Shown here piece after piece: positions 50,349 through 59,772 of a stretch of 64,000 nucleotides of DNA. The position numbers and the translations under genes are program-made. Position 1 is the stretch's first letter. Every line of letters starts with the position of its first letter. Source of the stretch: Ascaris suum. Its lineage: Eukaryota; Nematoda; Chromadorea; Rhabditida; Ascarididae. Under the pieces are notes generated by a model, which saw only the letters and a program-made list of their open reading frames with translations, was not told the origin of the DNA and did not search any database. Location of the stretch: assembly GCA_013433145.1 (NCBI GenBank), contig CM024181.1:4712001-4776000 (forward strand). Direction: 5' to 3'.

Positions 50349-50659
50349 CTGGAAATGAAAAAACATTGTATCGATAAAATGCGTCACTAATATAAAGAAA
50401 ATGTCCTCGTGGAATACCGCTAGATCATGACCGACCGCGTTCAATAATAAAAAACTCGCGATATGGATATCAATATGACAAATATGAATAGTATCGGTTA
50501 AAGGAAATAGTGAGAGCGAAGAAGCATTGTTTTGATACAAGATACGCAAATAAATTGCCAAATCAAGATACAGGTCAACTGATGAAATCAAAGATATAGC
50601 TAGAAGAAGGGCGGCAGCAATTGCCGCTATTGTGTAGAATTCGGGGAGAATTTTTTGCT

Positions 50660-50690
50660 TCCTCCCTTCCCCCCCCCCCCCCTCATGGTC
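50660..50690. repeat. Poly-C tract in intron of zinc-finger gene
   Basis: About 14 C after a C/T-rich stretch. Confidence 0.85.
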
Positions 50691-50972
50691 ATCAGTTGTG
50701 GGTTCCGTGAAAGGATTGCTTGGATGACCTCTGAAGCGAAATTCTGATTTCTCAAGGAACTTTAAAATGTGTTGGTCTGTTATGCTATTGGCGGTAACTG
50801 TCTCTGGCCCCTCTCTCCGCCGTTCCTGCAGATATTTTCTGGAGCTTTTTCCAACCCTCTTGGTGCAAGTTTGTTGAGTTACGCCCTTAAATGAACGAAT
50901 CAGTTGTTAACTTCAAACAACATAGCAATTACGAAAGAAGATAAAGAGGAAAAAGAAGAAAACAAAAGAGAC

Positions 50973-51139
50973 CTTTTCCGCCATGAGATGAGCCGTCGAC
51001 GGAATTCGACGAAATGTTCGATTCTAGAGACGACGCCGAATCTGTCTGTTTACATGACGATGTAACAACAGTGGTAATTGTTTCTTCACATTTCGTTGTT
51101 TGAGTCTTATCCCGAATCCGTAAACGATTACGACAATTC
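50973..51139 (-). CDS. Zinc-finger gene exon, linker region
   Basis: Acceptor TATCGTTTCCAG, donor GGAAAAG followed by GTCTCT (weak). 167 nt in phase 2, out phase 1. It encodes a basic start (RNRLRIRDKTQTTKC) and then a serine-rich stretch (DSASSLESNISSNSVDGSS) typical of disordered linkers. Confidence 0.55.
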
Positions 51140-51144
51140 CTGGA

Positions 51145-52450
51145 AACGATAAACTCACATATCCTCGAAGGTACTTTCCATAGATATTGTTCGAGTTGAA
51201 AAAATTTCCATAGCGTTTCAGGTTATCTCAAAAAACTCCAAAAACCGATATTTTCATTTCCAAAGGAACCCTACGATGCCGGTAATACCCTTTAGAAGGA
51301 TTCCACATTAAGCAAAATATGTGTGACCTTTGCCTCCATTCTCCCCCTTCCCCAGTCCCCTCCTTTCTTCCAGAAAATAAAAAGGATCCCTTAAAAGAAC
51401 AATCAGTCAAACGTGGAACACTTCTGTTTACGAGCAAAGTGCATCACACCACTCCAACGTTGTATAACGTGTATTCTTTTGCAGAGGAACACATGCCATG
51501 GCACACTTTTGAACGTATCATTTTGCGCGTAGGAATACGTTCTATTTTTATCCATTTCCCGTTTGCAAGTAATCTTTGATGCATATCGAATTCCTTCGGC
51601 TTTACTTCAATTTAAAAAAAATAAAAATTTACACAAAGAAATTAAATATATCAGAGAAGAAAGAAATGAAAATAGCTAAATATGAATGTGAAAGTAACAA
51701 AATTCATGCGGAACCCCCTGAGAAAAAAAGAATTCGAAAATATTTTATTTGGATCGCCAATTTTTCCAACTAGTTTTCGAAGCTGAAGTTATATATTGCC
51801 ATTCATCGCCCGCAGCATTGCAATTCCGAATCGTCGGTTTTGCGAATATTTGCTCCCTTCTGACATATTCGTCGAAATAAAACCGAACCAAAACTCTTTA
51901 TATGATGGGTCGGTGCTTTATCATTCAGCTATGCAGCACTCTCAGTTGCTATTGTATTCGATATTTGCCCATACGATGGGAACTTTTTTGAAAAATTGCT
52001 TAAAACACTTCTCACAACATAAATTTTCCCCACTTTTTTCAATGTGGTATAAAATTCTACGAAATTTCTTCGAACAATCTTCATCTAAATTAATAAAACA
52101 TTCTCAAATTTTAGTACCGAAAAGTACCATCACAAAAATTTAAAATATAAACTGCAATGATATATGTAAAGATAGAAATGCTTTGACAGCAATAGGTAAA
52201 AAGGGAAAATGGAGCAGTGTTTTGGAGAGAGACCTAAAAATGAAGCTGTGTTCGGATATATACTGGTATGGGAACGATGTCTTTTAAGAATAAGTAAAGG
52301 GGGTAGTGTATGATACGGGGTTAACTTGTACTATTGACGGTTAGACGTTAACCTAAAATCAAAACTTTGATATAAGGTCAAAGAACAAGTTGTAAAAATG
52401 CTCCAGCTTAAGTTTCAACAAAAATGGGAATTAATCAATAAAAGAAATCA
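51145..52450. other. Probable intron or 5' region of zinc-finger gene
   Basis: Plus-strand frames at 51319-51579 and 51796-52143 are open but unbounded. No convincing minus exon was found here although one would be needed to link 52580-52459 in phase. Confidence 0.4.
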
Positions 52451-52458
52451 AAACATAC

Positions 52459-52580
52459 GACATTTGAACGGCTCTCCTCGTCCGATGAATTTCACATGAA
52501 AATGTGACACACAACCCGTACAGGACCCTTTAATATAGAGTGTCTGCACCGAATGCTCTCCATAACAGGTTCGAGTCCGC
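52459..52580 (-). CDS. Possible upstream exon with zinc-ligand motif
   Basis: Acceptor CCTTTTGCAG and donor TGTC followed by GTATGT. In one frame it reads GSCTGCVSHFHVKFIGRGEP then FKC, with Cys/His spacing of a zinc-binding module. It lies 1.3 kb upstream of the zinc-finger gene on the same strand, but it ends in phase 1 while the next exon needs phase 2, so a further exon must lie between if it belongs there. Confidence 0.35.
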
Positions 52581-52699
52581 CTGCAAAAGGTTCAGTGATG
52601 GATTGCTCACCAAACCTATACCACTCATTCATGTTAACATCACGAAACGAACGAACGGAAAAAACCATCAAAACCAGTTGCGATAGGTGCACTGACAGA

Positions 52700-53600
52700 G
52701 TACAACATATTGCACTTATTTACAAGTAAGGTCTTAATAAGAGAATAAACGGTGGAATCGACGGAAAATCACACACTCACTTGGAGAGTTAGTAGTATTT
52801 GCGTTGTTAGCACTCAGAAGAGGGAGTAGTGAGGGGGAGAGGTATGTGAAGGAAATTAAGGTCTATATAATTGGCTGAAGAAATTTTATGAGTTGAGCAA
52901 TCAACGAGCTCATTCATGTCCAAAAATGCGCAATTTGCTCTACCCCCTTCCTCCCCCTTGCTTTCCACCGAATGCAATTGAGCGCAATCTCCTCTCAGCA
53001 CTTACCTCCCCCCTCTTATTCTGGTATTTGATTCTGTCATAATCCAAGCTTTTGGAAAGATGCTAAACGATTGTCGGTTTTTATTTAGGAAAGTTGGGAT
53101 GAAGCGACATTCAAGCCACTTAAATAAGGCAACTGGCATCAAGCAAAAAGACTGCCATTAACAGAGTTATGACCTTCAAATAAACACTAGTCACGTTGAG
53201 TTTATTTCAGTATCGAAGTTTTTGATCTCTGATCAACGTATCCACACCAAACATCACCGCTTAAATATTACTAGTAATGTTTTAGCCACGGAAAAATATA
53301 GGAAGGATAAGAAGATTAAATAAAGACAAGTTCAGCGACAGAGTACAACGAATGCAGAGAACAAGGGAAGCAAAGCGGCAAGGGAACGGCTACTTGTATA
53401 TATACAGTTAAGAAGTAAAGTAACAACATTTATAAATCAGGAGCGTGATTGCTGACGTTGACTCCATTAAGAGAAACTTCAGCAAAACCCCTCTCTCAAA
53501 ACGACAGAATTTCTCTCCTCCTCTTCAGTCATCGACAAACTCTGCTAATCACAACAATATATGTTATAGTAGTTACTCCAAATACATTAGTTTATATGTA
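52700..53600. other. Intergenic between divergent genes
   Basis: Lies between the 5' side of the minus-strand zinc-finger gene and the plus-strand membrane-protein exons, so likely holds promoters for one or both. No exon supported. Confidence 0.4.
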
Positions 53601-53623
53601 ATAGAACAACAATGCCTACGTAG

Positions 53624-53872
53624 GTCGCTAAAGAAGCTAAGAGCAACCATAGTGGCAGCGAAAGTGGGGTCCCGGCGGCCTACCGCGATAAGGCGTGCGG
53701 GGAACGTGATGTATTTGCCACAACAACAACGAAGCTTGCAGCCACAACGGACATTAAGATCCAGAACAGTGCTTTTGCTGTTATTACTATTATTACTATT
53801 ACTATTACTATTAACTTTACTTGTTATTTCTTAGCACGAATAAGAAGCAATAATATATCGGAAACCGAATAT
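53624..53872 (+). CDS. Candidate exon with transmembrane helix
   Basis: From a TAG acceptor at 53621 one frame is open for 83 codons to a donor (GAATAT followed by GTGAGAGC). It runs serine-rich then TTTTKLAATTDIKIQNS, a hydrophobic helix AFAVITIITITITINFTCYF, then LARIRSNN. The helix is encoded by an ATT/ACT repeat. A second frame of the same DNA encodes a poly-leucine helix and also stays open, but it stops at 53832-53834 without a usable donor. I prefer the first frame because it joins the next exon in phase. The topology would be N-terminus inside or outside depending on the missing start. The acceptor is poor. Confidence 0.45.
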
Positions 53873-53952
53873 GTGAGAGCGGCAAACTGTTTCGATACCG
53901 AGAATGCAGATGGAATCGGCGATAAAGTGACTAATATTGAGGGATGCACTAG

Positions 53953-54176
53953 GAAATCGAATTAGATAATTTGTGGATGCAAATTGAAGTAAATGGAAAA
54001 CGATTGGATGTGCTGAGCAATGGGCATTCATTCATAGCAAAGACTTTCGCATGCTTTTATGGATTGTTCCATGGTGCATATTCCTCTCGAGATTCCTTTC
54101 CACTGCACAGGCAACATTGCTTCGTGTCCGTACATCCATTGTACTCAACTCTTTCATCTTTCAAACAAATTCACAG
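53953..54176 (+). CDS. Candidate exon following the transmembrane segment
   Basis: An 80-nt intron ending GATGCACTAG separates it from the previous exon. 224 nt, phase 0 to 2, donor TTCACAG followed by GTAATT. Product starts EIELDNLWMQIEVNGKRLDV and later has scattered cysteines. Unknown family. Confidence 0.45.
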
Positions 54177-54400
54177 GTAATTATCAATTCAACATATCAT
54201 CACCCTTGTTTTAATTTTATTTTATTTCCATATTATCCTTATTTATTTTCATTTTTATTAATTCATTCATTTCGTGGACTTAATTTCGTTTATTTATTTG
54301 CATACTTTAAACGAAAGGCGATTTTTTTTTCTGAGTGTATTCTCTAGCCTCTTGCTTTTTCTACATACAGATTTATACTCACTTATACGCTTAACTTCAG

Positions 54401-54564
54401 TACAGTCGAATTTTACAAAGTGGAAGTCAATTTTACAAAACAGTTCGACGCTTTAACCGGAAACTACAATAAGCCGAATTCCGATCATTCTGTACGGAAG
54501 ATTTTATCGAATCTTCGGTATAACTCGTTTGCAGTCGTCGACGAAATTCTTTTATCGATAACGG
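54401..54564 (+). CDS. Candidate extracellular exon, SEA-like appearance
   Basis: Strong acceptor CTTAACTTCAG, donor ATAACGG followed by GTAACC. Phase 2 in matches the previous exon. Product includes VEFYKVEVNFTKQFDALTGN then NKPNSDHSVRKILSNL. The NFT, F-x-x-L-T and NPNS-like order recalls SEA domains, but that is an impression only. Confidence 0.5.
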
Positions 54565-54609
54565 GTAACCGTATAAGATTCGGCAAAAAAAAAATTCTAT
54601 GACTGAGCG

Positions 54610-56120
54610 GAAAAAAGCCGGTACTGACTGGAAAAACTCATATGCCGGTAGTAGGATGAGGATGTTATATTCCTTCCTTCCTTATCAAGCAATGAAGTTT
54701 TTATTATTTTATTTCTTTTCGTTGTGTGTTCTTGATGACATCGATTTCACATGGTTTACGCAATTATTTCGCGATCAATTGAAAAAAAAACATTATACAT
54801 CAAAGTAGGGAAGCGCTTTAAAACGATATCGGAGGAGTAGAAAGCAAAACAAAAGTGGTCGGAAATAAGAGTTGCAGACAGTAAATGGAGCTGAATGGGA
54901 AGGTGGGAACTGTCTAGAAGAAATGCGTGAGGCGGAATGGATGACAAAATAATATAGTTGCCGGGGGTGGGGAGGGGAAACTGAATGAGAGAGAGTGCTG
55001 CTTGCCCATTCGATCAACGGTCGGCTATCTCATGACATGCATTATGCCATGAAGTGCATTATTCGCGTCATAATGCTAATTGTGGATTCATGTGATAACG
55101 TTATTTTCGGTTGCTTTCATAAACAGCTTTTGCGTTGAATTATTTAAAATTTACATTCGATTGGAAATCATTGTGAATTCTATTTCACATACCATACTTC
55201 AATGGAATTTGCATATTTGCATATTTCAATGAAATTTGCATATTTGTCAATATGTATTGATATTAAGTATGAAATTTTTTCTTGAACTAAATAATTTTTT
55301 TTGAGTCATGAAAAGGTAAAATAGGTGATAATAACGAGAACGACAAACGATGGCTATTAGCCAAACGGAGCTTTCAAATAGAGCACTAAGAATAAAATAG
55401 AAGAGAGAAATATCCACACTAAAATGGGAAAATTAAACTGCAAGAAAAGGCGCACATTTCGGCGCAAATCAAGACACCACTGATCATAAAAAGAGTACCG
55501 ACAATATGACGTGCCGATTTCATGGAAAATCTCTTCCGTCGTCTCATATTTCGTTTTATTCTCTCTCTCTAATCAATTTTGGCTTTTGATAAATGAATGC
55601 GACTCGATGATAGTGTAGAAATTGTGCAATTGAAACGTTTACGAGAAATTCCAACGATTTATATGTTCGCATAAATAGCCTGGAAATATCTATGATTATA
55701 AAACCTGAATGACATTATAATGGAATTCCTTTCCATGTTTATAAAAAATGGAATTCCTTTCCTAGACAGCCAATATTAGAATGAAAAGAAGACTTGAATT
55801 CGATTTTTACGGTAGAGAGGAAAGTTTTTTAAGATTTTTGCATTAAAGGACGTGAATAGCAGCGATATCAAGTCAAATTTCTCCGAAGAAATCGTTGGGT
55901 AATAAGGTCAATGCCGAAAATGTCCCACAGTGGTAAAAAAAGTATATCCTAGTCGAAGTAAATGTTAAGAAGAAATTAATTTCAAGGGATAAAATGAAAA
56001 AAACTTTTCGTTATGGCCTAATGAGTTGCTGATAACTTGTTACCGGCAATTTGTACGTTGCCACTAATATCGCTAAAAGTAACTTCCACATGAGCTCTAT
56101 GCTTCACTCATTTGGAACGT
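54610..56120. other. Intron-like, no supported exon; octamer repeats at 55.2 kb
   Basis: Contains three ATTTGCAT octamers at 55207, 55215 and 55234, and a repeated 14-mer (TGGAATTCCTTTCC) near 55720 and 55750. No bounded exon found. Confidence 0.4.
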
Positions 56121-56131
56121 CATTATTCAAG

Positions 56132-56366
56132 GTTTCTTATGTCACTACTGGATTACGTTAAACGTGAACATATACCGTCAACGATACCAATCATGGGAAA
56201 AAACGGTTTTCAGGTTCGTTTGGATACCAACTGGAGGGAATATTCGGCATTTTTAGTCACCGTTCATAATCGTATGGATTTGCATACAACATGTGCGACA
56301 ATCGGTGCACTTATGACTTTCACATCGAAAGATGAGAGTATATCGGTGGGATGTGTTCATTACCTG
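56132..56366 (+). CDS. Candidate exon, C-terminal part of a CUB-like domain
   Basis: Acceptor CATTATTCAAG, donor CTG followed by GTAATC, 235 nt, phase 2 to 0. Towards the end it reads CATIGALMTFTSKDESISVG then CVHYL, which resembles the end of CUB domains (L-x-I-x-F-x-SD-x-S then GF-x-x-x-Y). The N-terminal half is less clear and may be intronic, because TTTTCAG at 56213 could be another acceptor. It precedes the LDL-A exon on the same strand, but the phases do not join directly, so at least one exon between is missing. Confidence 0.45.
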
Positions 56367-57132
56367 GTAATCAACTAATTACTGATCATTCGATTTTTTC
56401 GTTGTTTGCATCCCCTTTTCTTATGCTTTCAGTATTGCTTGCATTAAAGCAAGCTGCTCTGGGTTGTAATCTAGTACTACGATATGCGAGGGTGATATAT
56501 GCTGATCAAGTTGATCAACTAATCACTGATGGCTGATCGCCTGCTATAAAAAGCTCTGTTATAATACGGAAGAACAGAATAAAACGTTCCTCAGCAGAAC
56601 TTCACTTTTCGATAGTCGCTCACTTACGTTGTCATAAAGCTCAATGAAAACAGAAGAAATGGCTGATCGCCTTATGTCCGAAGCGCTATGTGCTATCGTT
56701 TGATTTCGGGGAAATTTTTAGCACATAAGCCAACCACCATTTCAACGGAATTTTGCAAAGTTTCTGAGAATTTCTGGTACTTAGGGTTTTATTCTATATG
56801 GTAAATTGTTTATAGCTGAGTTCATAGAAAAGCACCACAACACGGAAAAATATTATAGAAAAGAGTAAAGAATGTTGCAAATTGCTGAATATTTAGCGAA
56901 TGTATAGAATTCAAAGCTCAAATAACTTTCCTCTAAAATATTACGGCGTTGAAGAATATAAAAATTTATATCGAAGGTAAAGTGAAATTGCGTGGAATCT
57001 ATCGACAATTCAACAGAAATTCAATATATGAAATTCGTGGAAAAAAATTCAAAAAATATCTACAGGATCTCGTCCCGTCTATCCGTCTATTGTTTATTGA
57101 AAACAAATGTGTCAGTAAATAACTAACTACTG

Positions 57133-57158
57133 TATCGACTCCTTTCGTGGAGTCGATA
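57133..57158. other. Perfect 10-bp hairpin
   Basis: TATCGACTCC, a 6-base loop, then GGAGTCGATA. It sits just upstream of the GC-richer block and may mark its edge. Confidence 0.6.
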
Positions 57159-57189
57159 AAGAGCCTCCAACAAATAACGCAAGTGAACG

Positions 57190-57660
57190 AATAAAATTAA
57201 GTTTTTTAAGGACTCACATTCATCAGCCCCCATGAGAGAGTCCCAGTTTAGCTGACGACACCTGCCTACAACAGGCCCATTCCTGCTACAAGGAATAAGC
57301 CCACAACTATGGGCTTTTTAGTTCGGCGGCGCTATTGTCACCACACTGTTCAGTACTGATCTGGTCTGAACTGAACGGAACTCAACGTGGGGTTCCTCAC
57401 GCCTTATAAAGGGCCGCTAGGCGCCCCTTCGCGTCACGTTGTATTGAAGACGTTCCTTTTGCCAAATGACCAGACCTATTATTGAATAGAGTGACGCCAC
57501 ATTTCCAGCGTCGTTCCTTTCACTGCTCACCTGCCAACGTTTCTGCCAGCCGCTTCCTACTTCCGTCGCAATAACTTCTGAACGGACTTCCAGCAAATCT
57601 CTTGCCCTGACCACTCGAGAATAGCCCTTTCAGCTGCTCCCTTGCACCTTCTTAGACGCA
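57190..57660 (+). mobile_element. Possible solo-LTR or other element remnant
   Basis: Composition changes abruptly from AT-rich intron to GC-rich sequence and back. Near its middle is CCTTATAAAGGGCCGC, a TATA-box-like core with G/C flanks as in LTR promoters. I found no coding domain, target-site duplication or second copy in the window, so the class is unknown. Confidence 0.3.
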
Positions 57661-57777
57661 ACCTTCGTTGTATTTATGTTAATGAATTCTTATTTGTTTC
57701 TTCTTAGGCTTAATTCGCAAGCAGCGCGACAACTATCTAAAGTGAAAGGAAAGGCAGAACGGGAGTTCGTGTCTTGT

Positions 57778-57780
<3 letters not shown>

Positions 57781-57812
<32 letters not shown>

Positions 57813-57830
57813 AGAGAGAGAAGGAGAGAG
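57781..57830. repeat. (GA)n microsatellite
   Basis: About 50 bases, GA with GG and AA interruptions. Confidence 0.9.
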
Positions 57831-58576
57831 TGATTGGTAGAGGGAGTTGACGTGATTCAAAGATCTGTAACTTCTTCACAAGCATGCACGGTAACGATTT
57901 GGCGCGATTTGCAAACTCTTGGTCATGCTTGAATAGTTCTCAATAAAAGCTGCTTAAAAGACTGCGTAGTTGTACCACTCGGTACAACTTCCAACTGGTT
58001 GCATTGCAGAATGTGGGAAGGGATGGGTGGTACGACGTTGAGCTGAGCTTAAGCGAAAGCGGAAATATTGCCGTCTTACCATTCTCTTTAAAGTGCCGTC
58101 CCTATATGCGAAATGATGGCAAAATATCTCTGAGTATAACTTAATATGGGGTGACATGTGTTGGGGCACTCGCAATGATTCAGGTTTTGCATAATCAATG
58201 AAAGGAGAATTTATTAGTGATTTTGAAGGAATTATAAACTCACTCACCGACGAATTTTGCTTCTTTGCTTTCATATAAATGTTTTCCTTTAGAACAAGTA
58301 AGTTCCATTATTTCGAATATTTGAAGTAAAATTCTTTTTCACTAAAAAAAGAAAAAAATTACATTTCTTTCCTAACCAGATCAAGAGTTTTGCTTTGTTT
58401 CGAAGCACTCGCTCTTTCCTCCGCCTATAGCTCCGATAAGAACATATTGTTCAGGTACATCTATTCTCATCGCCTCTGAATATGACGTTTTGGTCGGTGC
58501 GTGCTGTGCCAGATCTGGTAAAAGTGGTGGTGAGTGCTGTTCGATTTTCATGTGTCCCTTTTGATCCTCTCTATAG

Positions 58577-58664
58577 GCGTTGTGAGGGCCGTCCAGGAGT
58601 ATGCATCGCGAGGACGTTATTCTGTGATGGAGAGGACAATTGTGGTCTTGCAACTGATGAGCAG
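58577..58664 (+). CDS. LDL-receptor class A domain exon
   Basis: Acceptor TCCTCTCTATAG, donor GAGCAG followed by GTTAGC, 88 nt, phase 2 to 0. It encodes CEGRPGVCIARTLFCDGEDN then CGLATDEQ. This is the LDL-A signature: CI, an aromatic before CDG, E/D-D-x-C and the S/T-DE end that binds calcium. The sixth cysteine is missing here but comes two residues into the next exon. The domain is extracellular and normally binds ligands or partners. Confidence 0.8.
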
Positions 58665-59469
58665 GTTAGCCGAGATTTTTTTGTCTTTGGAGTGCGTAAC
58701 TGCTACTAAAGTAGTTAGGGAATGAAAGAGAGAGCGGTGAGGCAGCGTGCCAGATGAGTTGGCACAAAGTTCGGTTTAGTAATTCCGCCTGCCAGATCAA
58801 CCAACTTTATGATTTGCGAACATATAATAAACAATGCATGCACAACAATTGTTGTTTCAATTAATACGACTACTTGTGCAAATTTTACACGAAGAAAAAT
58901 CGTTCTTTGTGACTGCACGCAATTTTTGTGATATATTATAGTGAATATAGGGCATTCCACAATTGATGGATCACTTGGGGTGCTGGTATAGAAGATCATC
59001 CCATACCTTATATCCATCGAATTGCGGTTTTAAATTTAATGGTTACTGAGTTCACACACGCACAGACGATATCGGAATGTGGAAGTGATATTGAAGTACC
59101 ATTCCTTTGTGCCAATAATTGCCCTTAACGAGGCCATAAGAAGGCTGATTACTTTACGATTCGTGCACTGCTTTTGAAGTGTACTGGTGGTATTCCACGT
59201 CAGTCATTTGTTCAAGTCATCTACCGATTTCGAGGTTTTTTTCACGGTTGAACTGCTGCCGAAAAACGCATTTGCCAACTAAGATTAGAATGAAAGCAAG
59301 GGAAGGAGGGAGCGATGTATCGCGTGAGAGCGAGTAAAGACCCACAAAGGTGAAAGGCTGACTGGGAAGATGTTGGTGAGAAAGAAGGAGAGGACATATG
59401 ACAGGTATGAGAATACCTTGACCTTATCAGCTGCTTGACTAGTGATGTCTGTATCGAATGTTGTTTGAG

Positions 59470-59772
59470 GGTTGTGAATCGGATGCCGAAGACAAATATA
59501 CACAGGTAGCGATAACGATAGTTGACGATCGCAGCGGCATTGTTGAGGCAATTGCTTGTGCGATTACCTCGTTGATACTAATCACCTTGCTCGCTGTTGT
59601 ATATGTTTGGCGCTATCGCTTAGTGCAGAAACGTAAAAGTCAGTCACGATGTTTGAGAAAGATGCTTGGTATGGGCGAGAATGAAGCACCAGAAGAACAT
59701 GATGAGACCGTCGCTTTGCTTGCATGGACGCTGAGTACACAATGGCTTCCTTATATGAATAAGCGACCCTAA
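59470..59772 (+). CDS. Terminal exon: end of LDL-A domain, transmembrane helix, cytoplasmic tail
   Basis: With acceptor TTGTTTGAG the exon opens GCESDAEDKYTQ, so joining in phase 0 completes the LDL-A domain (DEQ then GC). A short acidic stalk follows, then a hydrophobic helix (EAIACAITSLILITLLAVVY) and a basic stop-transfer WRYRLVQKRK. A tail of about 45 residues ends NKRP before TAA at 59770. This makes a type I single-pass protein with its LDL-A module next to the membrane, as in Neto-type and nematode LEV-10-type auxiliary subunits. A possible internal donor (CACAG followed by GTAGCG at 59506) would remove the helix and is unlikely. Confidence 0.75.
   Translation, partial: GCESDAEDKYTQVAITIVDDRSGIVEAIACAITSLILITLLAVVYVWRYRLVQKRKSQSRCLRKMLGMGENEAPEEHDETVALLAWTLSTQWLPYMNKRP

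Larger units (their letters stand above)
46203..51139 (-). other. Multi-exon C2H2 zinc-finger gene (gene model)
   Basis: Nine exons on the minus strand can be linked with GT-AG introns in one frame: 51139-50973, 50348-50272, 49268-49082, 48670-48479, 48084-47924, 47652-47573, 47402-46776, 46654-46601 and 46356-46203. They encode about 560 residues with five complete classical C2H2 fingers (CX2C-X12-HX3-4H), one irregular finger and one partial one. Four lie in the first half; the last lies just before the C-terminus, separated by a long acidic and serine-rich region. Fingers are spaced irregularly, without the TGEKP linker of tandem DNA-binding arrays. A nuclear role in binding nucleic acid or protein is likely from the fold but the target is unknown. 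The N-terminus is not found; a possible upstream exon is at 52580-52459. The least certain steps are the donor at 47924, because an in-frame stop follows at 47873 if it is not used, and the donor at 46601. Confidence 0.75.
56372..58560. other. Intron-like region with LTR-like GC-richer block
   Basis: No bounded exon certain; 56434-56492 is flanked by TTTCAG and GTGATA but is open only in phase 1. The block 57190-57660 is GC-richer, with TATAAA at 57405, and looks like a mobile-element remnant. A (GA)n tract follows at 57781. Confidence 0.45.

Noticed and set aside
52566..52590. GGTTCGAGTCC, a match to the tRNA B box, on the plus strand
   Set aside because: The flanking bases cannot form a five-base T stem and no A box or acceptor stem is visible; it lies in a candidate minus-strand exon.
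58381..58653. 90-codon minus-strand frame opposite the LDL-A exon
   Set aside because: It is the shadow of the LDL-A exon, whose cysteine pattern and splice sites fix the plus strand as coding.
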